64,000 nt of DNA from Gadus chalcogrammus (GCF_026213295.1 NC_079413.1:24048412-24112411), one strand, 5' to 3'; positions 39,202 through 54,200 are shown, counted from the stretch's first letter. The notes: generated from the sequence alone by a model not told the origin. Numbers and translations: made by a program.

Positions 39202-39717
39202 TCAATAGTCAAGAGTACGATTAGCGTATGTCAAAAACATATTAGAAGAGCCAATCCTAAGATGGAGACGAATGTGTGCAACCCCATTTATTTTCCCAAC
39301 AGTTAATTTCACTTTGGCAACATGGTGCCAAAGTGAAGGTCTATTTCTTTATTATTTCTTGCCCTGCTGTTTAGATGTCAAACGTCAGAAGGATTCCAGT
39401 ATTATCCTCTCCCCTGCTTTTCATTTGAACGTGAGTCTCATTGTTCATAATATACAAATATTAAAGTTGTCAGTAAGCGATTTTTGGATACAACATTCTT
39501 TGTATCTTTCATGGCTTAGGGGCACAAAAGTGTGTGTGTTTTTTTATGGAGTGTGAGCTTGTCTGTGTGTGTGTATGTGTGCGTGTCTCACATGTGTGTA
39601 TCTCACATGTGTGTGTGTGTGAAATATTTGTGTGTGTGGGTGTTTTTACGTTTCACATGAAACCAAAGAGAAATAAGAGAAGATCTACGCACACAAGCAG
39701 CATAAATAATGAAGCAG

Positions 39718-42385
39718 AAGTAGAGTATATAGTACTCAGTATGGCCTTCATCGGTATGGAAGAACCTGTGGTAACCATCCCATAGTAAAGTATATAGTAC
39801 TCAGTATGGCCTTCATCGGTATGGAAGAACCTGTGGTAACCATCCCATAGTAAAGTATATAGTACTCAGTATGGCCTTCATCGGTATGGAAGAACCTGTG
39901 GTAACCATCCCATAGTAAAGTATATAGTACTCAGTATGGCCTTCATCGGTATGGAAGAACCTGTGGTAACCATCCCATAGTAAAGTATATAGTACTCAGT
40001 ATGGTCTTCATCGGTATGGAAGAACCTGTGGTAACCATCCCATAGTAAAGTATATAGTACTCAGTATGGCCTTCATCGGTATGGAAGAACCTGTGGTAAC
40101 CATCCCATAGTAAAGTATATAGTACTCAGTATGGCCTTCATCGGTATGGAAGAACCTGTGGTAACCATCCCATAGTAAAGTATATAGTACTCAGTATGGC
40201 CTTCATCGGTATGGAAGAACCTGTGGTAACCATCCCATAGTAAAGTATATAGTACTCAGTATGGCCTTCATCGGTATGGAAGAACCTGTGGTAACCATCC
40301 CATAGTAAAGTATATAGTACTCAGTATGGCCTTCATCGGTATGGAAGAACCTGTGGTAACCATCCCATAGTAAAGTATATAGTACTCAGTATGGCCTTCA
40401 TCGGTATGGAAGAACCTGTGGTAACCATCCCATAGTAAAGTATATAGTACTCAGTATGGCCTTCATCGGTATGGAAGAACCTGTGGTAACCATCCCATAG
40501 TAAAGTATATAGTACTCAGTATGGCCTTCATCGGTATGGAAGAACCTGTGGTAACCATCCCATAGTAAAGTATATAGTACTCAGTATGGCCTTCATCGGT
40601 ATGGAAGAACCTGTGGTAACCATCCCATAGTAAAGTATATAGTACTCAGTATGGCCTTCATCGGTATGGAAGAACCTGTGGTAACCATCCCATAGTAAAG
40701 TATATAGTACTCAGTATGGCCTTCATCGGTATGGAAGAACCTGTGGTAACCATCCCATAGTAAAGTATATAGTACTCAGTATGGCCTTCATCGGTATGGA
40801 AGAACCTGTGGTAACCATCCCATAGTAAAGTATATAGTACTCAGTATGGCCTTCATCGGTATGGAAGAACCTGTGGTAACCATCCCATAGTAAAGTATAT
40901 AGTACTCAGTATGGTCTTCATCGGTATGGAAGAACCTGTGGTAACCATCCCATAGTAAAGTATATAGTACTCAGTATGGCCTTCATCGGTATGGAAGAAC
41001 CTGTGGTAACCATCCCATAGTAAAGTATATAGTACTCAGTATGGCCTTCATCGGTATGGAAGAACCTGTGGTAACCATCCCATAGTAAAGTATATAGTAC
41101 TCAGTATGGCCTTCATCGGTATGGAAGAACCTGTGGTAACCATCCCATAGTAAAGTATATAGTACTCAGTATGGCCTTCATCGGTATGGAAGAACCTGTG
41201 GTAACCATCCCATAGTAAAGTATATAGTACTCAGTATGGCCTTCATCGGTATGGAAGAACCTGTGGTAACCATCCCATAGTAAAGTATATAGTACTCAGT
41301 ATGGTCTTCATCGGTATGGAAGAACCTGTGGTAACCATCCCATAGTAAAGTATATAGTACTCAGTATGGCCTTCATCGGTATGGAAGAACCTGTGGTAAC
41401 CATCCCATAGTAAAGTATATAGTACTCAGTATGGCCTTCATCGGTATGGAAGAACCTGTGGTAACCATCCCATAGTAAAGTATATAGTACTCAGTATGGC
41501 CTTCATCGGTATGGAAGAACCTGTGGTAACCATCCCATAGTAAAGTATATAGTACTCAGTATGGCCTTCATCGGTATGGAAGAACCTGTGGTAACCATCC
41601 CATAGTAAAGTATATAGTTCTCAGTATGGCCTTCATCGGTATGGAAGAACCTGTGGTAACCATCCCATAGTAAAGTATATAGTACTCAGTATGGCCTTCA
41701 TCGGTATGGAAGAACCTGTGGTAACCATCCCATAGTAAAGTATATAGTACTCAGTATGGCCTTCATCGGTATGGAAGAACCTGTGGTAACCATCCCATAG
41801 TAAAGTATATAGTACTCAGTATGGCCTTCATCGGTATGGAAGAACCTGTGGTAACCATCCCATAGTAAAGTATATAGTACTCAGTATGGCCTTCATCGGT
41901 ATGGAAGAACCTGTGGTAACCATCCCATAGTAAAGTATATAGTACTCAGTATGGCCTTCATCGGTATGGAAGAACCTGTGGTAACCATCCCATAGTAAAG
42001 TATATAGTACTCAGTATGGCCTTCATCGGTATGGAAGAACCTGTGGTAACCATCCCATAGTAAAGTATATAGTACTCAGTATGGTCTTCATCGGTATGGA
42101 AGAACCTGTGGTAACCATCCCATAGTAAAGTATATAGTACTCAGTATGGCCTTCATCGGTATGGAAGAACCTGTGGTAACCATCCCATAGTAAAGTATAT
42201 AGTACTCAGTATGGCCTTCATCGGTATGGAAGAACCTGTGGTAACCATCCCATAGTAAAGTATATAGTACTCAGTATGGCCTTCATCGGTATGGAAGAAC
42301 CTGTGGTAACCATCCCATAGTAAAGTATATAGTACTCAGTATGGCCTTCATCGGTATGGAAGAACCTGTGGTAACCATCCCATAT
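39718..42385. repeat. 65 bp satellite array, about 41 near-identical copies
   Basis: The unit begins AGTAAAGTATATAGTACTCA and ends TGTGGTAACCATCCCAT. Period is exactly 65 bases over about 2.67 kb. Almost all copies are identical; a C to T change (GGTCTTC) occurs at 40005, 40915, 41305 and 42085 and a single AGTTCTC at about 41618. The first unit is altered at its left edge (GCAGAAGTAGAG) and the last ends CATATTAAATG. Confidence 0.97.
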
Positions 42386-42549
42386 TAAATGCCACTGGAC
42401 AGGGCCGTCAGGTATCAGGGCAGCATGACAGGCACACCTCAGGGCTCCACCTCTGCAGGGAATGCATGGCTGTAGCGTTGACAATAGAGGATACCAACTC
42501 CTTCAACTGCATTCTGTAAGGGGAGTAGACACCCGTAACCGACACACAG

Positions 42550-42675
42550 CTGTCACTCCATAGTCACACACACACACATACACAAGTACATGCACACGCA
42601 CACACGTACACAGACGCACGCACCCACACAGACACATGCACATACACACCCACACACCCACACACCCAACCACAT
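42550..42675. repeat. degenerate CA-rich stretch
   Basis: CACA, CACG and CCCA words without a fixed unit. Confidence 0.85.
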
Positions 42676-42679
42676 AATG

Positions 42680-44220
42680 TAAAATAAAAGATTGTTCCCA
42701 GATGATCTGTAAAGTTTTGTATGTAATTGGCTCTCTGCTTTTAAAGTAATGATAGAAGATAGTCAGAACCTGATGGCATTCAGTGCTGGCTGAATCTTAG
42801 TGATCATCATCAGAATGTGGTTGTGCCAGTCGAAGCCATTGAGGCATTCCATTCAAGGGACACAAGATCTCGCAGGCCCACACCCTATGAGTGCGTTTTC
42901 CTGTTTGTTTACTGTATACTTTACCTATACTTTATGCTCCAGTTGAGCTCCCCAACTACTACTACTGTACTCAAGCTTATAAGTTTATATACGTATAATA
43001 AAAAGGTAAAGTTTTTAAAAACCCAAAAAAGGCCCAAATAGAACACAACTAAGTAAGTGGTAAAGTGATCTTTTGGTATCTTTGAAGGTGGGCTTGGTGT
43101 GGGGTTAATGATTGAGTGCCTCTATTGACGACAGCACTATCATCAGGTGAAGCCAGGGCTGATGGGGTGAAGGGTCGTGACAACGCACTACAATGCTGCA
43201 CAATGTTGTACATGCAACACCCTGCCTTCCTGTCTCTCTTCTACTCTCACATAGCCTCACCTGGTAAAAAAGGAACGCGTCTCTCCTCAAATAACACAGG
43301 TGTCTTTATTAACCCTTTCATTTTTTATTAGTTTTTCCCGAGGTGCAGATGTTCATAGATTACACTCTGCCTCCGACCCCCTGCCTACAAATAAGGGGAT
43401 AAACGGAGGTCTACAGAAGATTATTAAAGTTATTCAATGTTTGGCAAGTCACTAGTTGTTTTATTTAAAAAACATTTTTTAACCTTGACTGAGGGCATAC
43501 ATGTTTTTTGTTAGTAATTATTAAGCCTACAGTTTTTCTTAATATTTCATTGGAGTTGATCTTTTATTTAAAATGTTTTTATTTAATTAAATTTTATGAA
43601 TTATACATTTCATGTTCATGAATTCTATTTTGTAGATGTTCGGTTGTGTATAATAAATGATTTATTCATCTCATTTGTTCTGTGTGAAGATTGAAAGGAA
43701 TTGGTGATAGCGCTGGAGAATAATCTCGAGAGTTGAAACATGTCGCCTGGTGTTCTTTTATCCTAAGGGAGCAAAAATCCCACCACTCTACATCTCACTG
43801 CGCCGGCTGACACATCCAAGTTCAGGTCCTTGTCGTTAAAGCCCAGGGTGTCGTCTCCATGTCTGCACGCATAGGGTCTATCCTACTCCCTGGGGTGGGG
43901 TTTGCTTTCCTCAGAGAACACACCCACCTCTTCTGATACCATCTTGGTGCGATCCGTGCACCTTGGAGTGCTTAGTGTCTTTGTGTCATACAGTTTAAGT
44001 TATGGGGAGGTCAAATTCGTTCCGGGGACATTTGTGACAGACATACTCAAGATTTCTGATCCCTGTTTCATTCATCACACTGAAGCTTGAGCTGCATATT
44101 AGGAAAGACTCGGTCACTATCGTTCCAAGTTTTTATCCTAATGCCAGAATTAAAGAATGGAATTAGTGTGGAAGTATTGTGTTACTACAATGTTATGTAT
44201 TTCATACGTTTTCTGGTCAA
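42680..44220. other. AT-rich spacer; no gene seen
   Basis: No supported exon. Short open frames up to 74 codons match nothing I recognise. Confidence 0.45.
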
Positions 44221-44225
44221 ACATT

Positions 44226-44363
<138 letters not shown>

Positions 44364-44899
44364 ATCTTAAACAGACATGTCTGACTGGCTCCACCAGTGT
44401 CCCTGAACAGACCCACCTCTCCATGTCACTGAGGGTGTGTTCGTTTTATTGTAGGCTACGTTTCCTTAATGTTCAATTACATACACGCTGTCACATCGGG
44501 CTCAGCGTTTCACAGACCCAAACATAGTATACATACTTGTGTACAGTTTGCGTTTAAATGTAAGAATTCTTTATTTACACAAAAGGCTCCTATACCTTTC
44601 TGTAAAAACAGGGAAACCAAAGAGCTGGAGCCGATCCAGCTGGAAACTGTACACTTTCCTGCTGCATTACAACCTTACCTCACTGTTTTAATCTCTTATT
44701 TTCACAAAAGCCTTGGGGACGGGCGTTGCCAATTAGAATTCCTTATAAACACTATGGTAGTTGCATCATAGCTGCTGTTAGTATGAGAGCAGAGAACAAA
44801 TACAATGAAGATTGTATTTTTCCCTATCAAATCAAGCATTAATAAATAAATAAATAAACTGTTGCCTGATCGACTAAAGAAAAAGGGAGGTGTGTATGA

Positions 44900-45277
44900 C
44901 AGGGACAAGAGGCTATGCTGTCAGACACACCCACACGTCGTCGACTGGTGACAGGTGAGGCCACAGACCGGTACTTGGTCCCACCTCCACTTGAAGAGCA
45001 GGTAACAAAGTTAATAAAGCAGGTGTAAACGTCACCGCAGTAGGGTGTTCTGCCGGATCTCACTCGCAAAGTATCGTTGGGTTGACAGGAGGGAGGTAGG
45101 CTGCTGTCGCTTACTTAGTCAGTTCGTTTGGTGTCTTTTTGGAGCATATGCGTGAGGAGGACAACCTATACGGACGTACAACAGCAAGAAGTCACACGAA
45201 GCTCGACCGTTCTGACGGGATTGTCCTGCCCTCTCGAAGCCATCGATAGGTGAACTCGGAAGGAACGAGCTGTCACG
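44900..45277 (+). promoter_or_regulatory. ppl promoter / 5' UTR region
   Basis: The 380 bases before the ppl ATG are richer in CpG than the spacer. They carry CACACCCACACG at about 44926, a KLF-type CACCC element, and CAGGTG E-boxes near 44954 and 45020. The last 100 bases are probably 5' UTR. I see no TATA box at a convincing distance, and the transcription start is not defined by sequence alone. Confidence 0.3.
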
Positions 45278-48200
45278 ATGTTCAAAAGTCGAAAGTCGAA
45301 AACCAGCGTTGTGATCACGCAGCCGAATCAGACGTGAGTTTTCATTTTTAAAGTTTTTCTACATGTTTTTAGAAATTATATAAAACGTGCGATTGTTGAC
45401 ACGTACGGTAATCAATGACTTTGCATGTAAAAGTGTACGATGTTGCGCCATATAGGCCACTGTACGTTAGTGCACGAATTTACTGAAATGACTGCATGTA
45501 AAAGCGAATGCAAAGCCAATTCTTCAAGTGAACCAGTGGGTGCGGTCTAATGTTTTGCATTGAAGGAGTGTAGTGGTAACTGGTTTGATAAGTTTCGCAA
45601 GGAATTGACATAGTTGACTGCAACCTCTCCCACGGCCCAACCCCAACCAACTTTTGAGCTTTACTTTGTTTTATTTTAAGTGCAAAGACTGTATTCTTTG
45701 TCAAGTATAACAATATTTTGAGAAGGTAGGTGGTCTATGTGTGTACATGGAGATCCACTGTCATTCATTCCTTCTCTTGGAGGATTAAACTCTACTCGAT
45801 GGGTATTCAGATAAGTAGACGCCTTTATCTAAAGCTGAAGGCCTTTTGTCAAACTCGAGTAAACTTTAGTCATTTAGCAACAATGATTCCTTAGATTGGA
45901 GACTTGTTGTCATATCAGGAAAAAGCAGTAGAGCATGAGAGATGTAGAAACTAAAAAGCTTGTTTGGAGTGTAATCTAATGGTTTCCGGTGGGTGTGAGC
46001 CACCTTTAGACTCATCAAGGCCATGGAATCTTAGTAATGCAGCTCCACCTTACAATCAACACATATGACTACCACCAGGTCGGTGGAACTTCAAAGTATA
46101 GAACTACTATTACTATTGGGATTCCAAAGATGTTGTTCAGCATTAGAGTTGACGTTGCATCGGAGTAGATCTCGAAGACCTGCGTTTGCCTCTCTTTGGC
46201 AGCACCTGTGGTTTGAATCGTTTGATTGATTGATTGATTGATTGATTTCTAACATGTAAGCAATAAAAAAAACATGATTATTAATCAATCAATGATTATC
46301 AATTGATTATTAATAGATGAAATAAAAAATAAAAGAGACAACAAAAAACCCCACAAAAGAAGTAAAATTAAAAAAAAACTGTACATGCTCGAAAGGGGGT
46401 AGGTGTAAATATAAAGGGTGTCGCTGCACGCACAAGCGGGTTGAAGAGCAGGTCTGTTGCTGATGCTGCGCCCTCCCCGGCAGAACAACCACTGCTGGCT
46501 GAGGGAAAACACGTCATTTGAATGAATGACGCCACCGACACCCAGGAACATTCATAATACATTCATAATACATAATGCATGCTTTCATCAGTGAACCGTA
46601 GGCTCAATCCCCATTGTGTAACCTCATTCGTTACCTCATTAGATGTGGTTTGGGGTTGATGTTATGTGTCTGTGGTTCAAGATCAAAGAAAGTGCTGCAT
46701 TAAAATAGATTTGCTCCAGGATTATAGTTGATGTTGTATTGTTTGTGGTTAAGGATTAAACCTAGAGTTGCATTAAAACAGATTTGGTTCAGGATTGAAC
46801 CTGGTGTTGCATTTAAACTAGGGGATTTAGAAATCTCTGAAGATGAAACAGAATCCTTTTGGGAGTCCAACACCTTTCTGCCTCAAACTTCTACCTACTT
46901 CTCTTCAATTTCTTCTAGCACGTAGTTCTGATCGCTCAAAACATGTGGCTTGCATGAAACTGCTACTGTAACGTTACACATCAACATGTATACGATGCAC
47001 ATCAAAAAGCACCTCAATACTCAATAATACACTTGCCAATATTGTTAAAAGCAACAATCGCTCAACGAAATGTACGTTATTCTGACGCCGACGCTGTCGT
47101 CGTACGTGTCAGGCCTCTGATTCAGAGATACAGGCCAGTTATCTAGAACCAGCTGCTCAGTGCTGTATCTTTATTCATATTCTTATGACTGTATTCCTGT
47201 TATCTTGGTTTGATTCTACACTCCTACTCTGACCTGCAGCTCTCCCCATTTCATTTCCACGGCTGCTGCTGCTCTGACTCCTGGATTTCCCTCCGGGGAT
47301 TACTAATGGTTTATCTTTATTGCTTCCGGAATTCTGGGATGCAATGTGAAAGCACACACGGAGGCAGCATTACCTCTTTTTGTTTATCCTAATTAATTGT
47401 CCATTTTCAAATATGCAGAGCGATAAAGAGAAATCAGACTAAACCCTCAAGCGATTAGAGTTTAACAACACCTTCCACCCATCTATTGTGCTTGTTTGAA
47501 CTTGTTCCTGTAAAGAGCAAGTTTGGTCCATAAACCCACATCGGTGTGTGGGCTCAAACCAGAAAATGGCTCCCACTTCTCAACAATGTTGGTCCATAAA
47601 CCCACATCGGTGTGTGGGCTCAAACCAGAAAATGGCTCCCACTTCTCAACAATGTTGCACAACTTTGAACTGCAAAACAAACCTGGTTGCTTGCGAGTAA
47701 ATTAGGCCAACATGTAGCTACTTATTTTGCATTTAGTTTTAATTTACATGCACAACATATTGCTAATGCTTGAAGCTGTATGACGTATCCTCCATGCCGT
47801 AGGAGAGAAACAGAAACCTGTATGTCTCTTGCTTAGTCCTGCCCATATCTAAGCTGTAGGTGTAAGGCTCTATGGATGACTTTTTGAAACTAGTTATTCT
47901 GGCAGTTGCATTTGTAATGTGTTTGTATTTTCTTCAGTTCTATAACACAAGATAAAATGTAAAAAATCCAAAAGTTGTGCCAGGAGGGCTGATGCAGTTA
48001 GATGAGCTGCAGGCTGTAAACAGGTTTCTGCCGGGGATGGTGTAAAAAATAAATATATATTTACTCACGTTACCTTTGACTCACATAATGAACAATACTC
48101 AGCAGCACAGAAACACAGAGCAGATGTATAAAAACCCTGGAGCATCAAAAACTTTGCTTGAATTATTGTTGTTGTTCTTTGAGCCAATGCTTGGTTTCAA

Positions 48201-51200
48201 TTAGTAAGCACATTCCCATTATTTCAACTGTGGAGCTCACTCACATTCTTGTTAGAGTTCAGATTTTTGCACTTTTAAATTTTTATGGGTAAAGAAACGA
48301 CCACAAAACCTTCAGTTATGTGGTCTTCAATCAACTTTATTCTAACAATTTTTAATCAACCATCCTTATTTCTTTCTACAATTTCCCTACAGGACGGCTC
48401 CGTCTACAGAGCTCGCAGCTCTGATAGAGAAGCTCCAGAAGAATGCTGATAAAGTGGAGAAGAACATCTATGAGACTGAGCAGAACCTCAATAAGGTACA
48501 CACCAATAATACCTCTCACATAACGGTTGAAGCTACATTAAAGATGATGAGAGCCTTCGTATGTGTATTCTTTCTTCATTTAATAAAATGCAAGTTTTAG
48601 GTTCAGTCAAACATGATTCTTCCTCCTCATCGTCAAACCCCTTATCCGGGGGGGGGGGGGTTCAACTCTGATGGGGGGGTCCCGAGGCATTCCAGGCCAG
48701 TGTTGAGAAATCACCTCTCCACCAAGTTCTGGGTCTCCCCTCATCGGTCTCCTCCCCTTGGTCATGCCAGGACCCACTCCCTAGGGGGACGCCCGGTGGG
48801 CTGAGCCCCCTCGTCGGACTCCCTAGGGGGACGCCCGGTGGGCTGAGCCCCCTCGTCGGACTCCCAAGGGGGACGCCCGGTGGGCTGAGCCCCCTCGTCG
48901 GACTCCCTAGGGGGACGCCCGGTGGGCTGAGCCCCCTCGTCGGACTCCCTAGGGGGACGCCCAGTGGGCTGAGCCCCCTCGTCGGACTCCCTAGGGGGAC
49001 GCCCGGTGGGCTGAGCCCCCTCGTCGGACTCCCTAGGGGGACGCCCGGTGGGCTGAGCCCCCTCGTCGGACTCCCTAGGGGGACGCCCGGTGGGCTGAGC
49101 CCCCTCGTCGGACTCCCTAGGGGGACACCTGGTGGGCTGAGCCCCCTCGTCGGACTCCTTTCTAAGCAGAGGAGCATGATTCAACTTAACGGGTTTGTTT
49201 AAATAGTGTTGTTCTCCTCTTCTTCTCGCCGACAGGATGTGAGTAAGATAAATGAGGGAAAGCAGCCTCTTTATCAAGATGATACCAACAAGCGGATCCT
49301 GAACTCCCTGGAGCTGCTCAACGGCCTGGATGACGATGCCGTCAACACCAAACGCCTCCAGCATCCACAGGCGGAGATGATCGACAAGGAGTAAGTTCAA
49401 ACTGAACGTAGGACGGCTAGCAGTGATGAAAGGTATTCCCAGGACACACGCACCACCGATTACAGCGGCCCCCTTTTCAATAAATTCCCGGGGCTGTGTA
49501 ACAGCTCCCAGACGCTGCTACTCCTCCGACAGGGGGTAGCAGTTCTTCAGCACTGGGCTTATCTTTACTCCCAAAGACACACGCACACAAACACACACAC
49601 AAAGACACTGGTTTAAGAGAAGATTCTGTTTATGTGTGCTTTTGCGCCCCCTTCAGGTGAACTGGTGCCTACCACTTAACTGACCACTTATTGTACTTAT
49701 TGTACAATCAAACCAAACTCAGCTGATCCTCCAACGCAGCACCATTTGTCCTCCAAATGTTGCCTTTCTTTAAAATGTCCTTCATAAACACAGTCTGGGA
49801 TCGTGCAACTCACTGATTTTCTACCTCAACCATCAACCGCACCCTGTCCATGAATCACAATGTGAGGTTGATAGTCTGCAGAGGGATATAACAACAGTTA
49901 TTTCATTGTGTGTGATACGGGTGTGCCACGTTATTCCCACAGTGGGATCGTGACCCCAACCTACACCCTACGCCTTATGATACGGGTGTGCCACGTTATC
50001 CCCACTTCGGGATAGTGACCCCAACCTACACCCTACGCCTTAGCCGGCCTACAATGTCATTGTTTGCAGGAATGCAACTACTAGTGAAGATATTTTTTAA
50101 CAAGGAGCATATTTTTTCCCCCTGCAATACACAACAACAACTACTAACCTGCCGTTCCCTTACGCCTAAGGCAATAAGACACGATGCGACGCTTGCATGC
50201 ACGGTCTAGAAGGGGGATTACAATTACATTAGGTATCCAAAGTTGGTTCACATGGTTCATATATGTATTGTCCAATAGGCTTACTGCAAAATAGCTGTAT
50301 GTACTTTTAATTCATGTGAAGGGGCCCTTAGGTGATGTGACACTTGGTATTCGATTTTTGTATCATAGATGCCCTCTCTAGTACTAATAATCTATGTTGT
50401 GATGTATGTCTGATATCAGTACTCCTCATCCCTAGCCTTTTCTACTGAATGAACTGTCTAAAGTATTTGTACGCCTACGTCTGTCCCAGTATGAAACAGC
50501 TGCGTGAGAGGGTGATGAAGCTCAAAGAGGACCATGACCACATCTACCATCTGACTCGCTCCGACGCCAGGCCAAGCATCAACTGGGGGAAGATCATTGA
50601 TGAGAAAACGGTATTCACACAAGCTAATTACTTTGGAGACAATCAAAGGTCTTTTCCTGGAAAACTTGAATCCCACTAGACTGAACCGGCAGTGCTTCAT
50701 CCGAACAAGAGCAAACGTATATCCTGGTTTCTGCCTGTAGGACAACCTGGCCAACAAAGGATTTGGCCAGGACCTGCCGACGGTGGAGAATGAGGTGGAG
50801 GATCACAACATCCTTCACAGCGAGGTGGAGGCTTTGGCACCACACATCTCTGACAACGAGGACAAGGTCAGGATTCCACAAGCTCACGATGAATGATGTG
50901 ATGGACTGCACACACACAATGTCAAAAAGACAAACAAACGTATGTCTTTTTTCATACTTGTGCTCTTCTTTCTAGGAATACGTCAGTGGTCTGCAGACTA
51001 AATACAACAAGCTCCTGGTAATTATAGCATTCATCACATGCCGGGCGCAGGTTGCGGGGGGAAAGGGGACGGGGGGGGTGCAACATGGCATGTAACAACT
51101 ACACAGTAGGCATAGAAAAAGACATGGCAATGAACTACCACATAGTAGGCATGCAAAAGCAACAACTACATAGTAGGCATGCAAAGGAACATGGAAAGCA

Positions 51201-54200
51201 ACAACTGAAATATGTGATATGTGATAAACAGCAAGAATCGCAAAAATACACCTAGCATTAAAACAATACTGTGCACTGTACTGTAACTCAAACAAATGAG
51301 AAGTACTCACCAGACACATAGTTTTGTGGCCGTCACTATGTAACAATGCAATGATGAAAAGGAAAAAAACCTGAATCATTGGTTCAATTTTTTTCCAATA
51401 TGAATCATGCTGGGTCAAGAACATTCTTTAAATAATTATATAAAAACATGACACGTCTGCAGGATTGCAGGCCAGGCTTGAGGCCCTAGAGGTGTGAGGC
51501 CCTGTGCGGTCACACACTTCGCACAGCCCATATGACGGTTCTGATTACATGTAGAAATTGCACGTTAGCCCCAAAGCTATCGTCACCCTTCCCAGCACTC
51601 AACAAACCGGCCTGTCGTCCTTTTTTGGATGTTTTTCTCTATTTGACACCATCGCTCGAGGGTCTCTTTGTACAGACAATTATTTGCACGCTTGTACAAC
51701 ATTGTGTAAACATTAACAATTACGAGCACACTCACAATATCTCTGTTTACTCGCTAACAAAGCTTTAGTTGAATTCTGACGAAAGAAGGCGCAGCGGATG
51801 ATGTATTGTGTCTCTTAACGGTATAGACCAACTCTAGCGCTCGCCAGCGCCACCTGCTGAGCCTGCGGGACTATATGCAACGCTGCACCAACGAGCTGTA
51901 CTGGATGGATCAGCAGGCCGAGGAGAGGATCAACTACGACTGGAGCGACACCAACCTGGACTACCCTGCCCGCCAGAGGCAGTACGAGGTACAGGCCCGC
52001 GCATCAACTATCAAACTATGACATCAAACTAACAACTATGCTCTTACTACAACTGTGCTCTTACAACACAAGGGTTTGACAGGTTGGACGGGTATAACTG
52101 AAGGAATGGTACAATGAGTACCATGCAAATAAAGAGCATATCTACAGAATAGGACATGTTAAAACAAAGATAATTGTATCACATCCGGCCCCATCAACCC
52201 ACGTGTAGACTTTAGAAGGCATGCTCCACTTTCCCTATCAACTCACTGTTTGAGGTTACAGACCACGGTTTAAGAAAATGAGCATGTCAACCACACTTGG
52301 CCTTTTAAGGTGACTTGTTCGGTCAGATGCCCTAGATCAAAACCCAGGTATAATGTCCACACTTGAATTGGAACTCTGTAGCCAGATCTGTGTTCGGATT
52401 TCATGTTCCAACAAAATTCTTCCCGGTAGGATAACTGTGCTGAAATGGCACTTAGAAAAGCCCTTATGTTGTTCTTGCTATTTAGGTTTGGTATTAAGCA
52501 GTCAAAGGCTTTTGCAATTGCGCAGCCATTCATTATTGTTGAGAGGTTGTAGAACAGACACGCTCGTTAATGATGACTGGCCGGCCTGGGGAGATGGAGG
52601 TCCCCTCGTTTATATAGTTTGTTATTAAAGGGTTTTAATAATTAACGTATTTCAGCAGCTATTTCAATGTTCAACAATGCCAATAAATACGTCCCCTTCG
52701 ATAGTGCTTGTGTGAATAGCACTAGTCCTGCGCTTTTTTTTAAAACACTAGAAATGAAAAGGAACAATGATCAGTTGGTAAAATCCGACAGCTCAGATAA
52801 GGCATGGGAAGATAAGCACTAGCCTATGAATTTCATTTGTTTTTACTCCAAACATTCAAATATTAGTTAATAATACCGTAACGATTATCCGGAGCTTGGC
52901 AATATGTATTTGTGCCAGCCCTCGTGGATAATCAACGAGCCAAATTAACAACAAACGTTTGGAGGAAAGGGTAGAGGAGTTGGAAACAGAAATCTAACAT
53001 TATAATTACGTAAAGAATTAGCACACTAAAATTCGAACATTTCTGAACACTGTGTGCTGAACCAAGCACTTGCTCGTGTTGCTCTCGAAATGCCACTGAT
53101 GTGTCACAGAATGTGAAATGGCAGTTGAAAAAGCTATGCAACGCTTTGCTATGTGATACTTTCAGGATCAATGTAGCTCCAGGCTAATATTTTGCCCCTA
53201 CCAATGCTGTAGCAACATGTCCTGGAAGACCCGTTTTTATTCAGATCTGCTGATACGACAGCGACATCTCACACCTTTTAAGCCAATCTGATGAAAAGGA
53301 ACACAGACAGCCAACTTCTCCTATCCACAAAAGTGTTGGGATTCTTCAGTAATGGGATAATAACTGTGTGGCATCCTATAGCTGATATGTAAACTAAATA
53401 TGTAAATTCCTATATATATTCTTTTATTCCCTTCATATTAAAGCAATGCAAAAAAACGATATAAAATGCAAGTTTTGCTATATCAAGCTAGGCTAGTCTA
53501 AACATTGAAAACAAACAGCTCTGCTCCTCAGCTGCTTGTTCTCCCTGTTCTCTCTTCAAGGTTGTATCAGCGATCCTAGGCCGAAACATGATTATCACAT
53601 TCATCTGATCTTTCCACACAATCCGCTAGCTGGCCACCCCATAAGCAGGCCGTCAGAAAAAACATGTCTCTTTAGGCAGCCTATGCCCCGAGATCGTACA
53701 CACAAACAACTGGTACTACCATTTGTTTGTGTGGCAAAACCGAAATAAATAGTATTCCAACCAATCACCGACAGAGGGTGGGTGTTGTTGAGTTTTGCGC
53801 TGTGTTTATGATCGTTTTATACTGGATGCACGAAACACGGTAGGGAGCGGCGAGCCTGCTCCGTTTGTTTGGGCTCTTGCTTCAAATACCAACAGTGACG
53901 TCACCCAACATCGATGATACTACCTTTAAGCCCGTCCAGCATGTTTTCTGATAGGCTACGAGGTAGAAAGTCATGTGTATTATTTTGATCATATCAACCA
54001 GGTACGTGCATATCAACCAGAATGGTTCGCTCAGCTGAAGAATCTTAGAATATTCTAGATTCAAGATTCTAGAATAGCATTTTAGCCTTCTTATTAGTGT
54101 CGACACACTTTGTTTAAAAAACAAATCTTGTATTTTGAACTTTAAGATGATTTATTTCTATGAATACTATTCTATTTTACTATTCATACCAAAGAAAAAT

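Noticed and set aside
39718..42385. CRISPR-like array
   Set aside because: There are no variable spacers: the whole 65 bp unit repeats head to tail, in a vertebrate genome with spliced genes.
43760..43870. Minus-strand coding-like text (DDTLGFNDKDLNLDVSAGAV)
   Set aside because: Short, without a convincing acceptor or donor, and no partner exons nearby.
48662..49400. Minus-strand frames of 171 and 212 codons with 14-residue repeats
   Set aside because: They come from the 42 bp minisatellite and run antisense across ppl exon 3.
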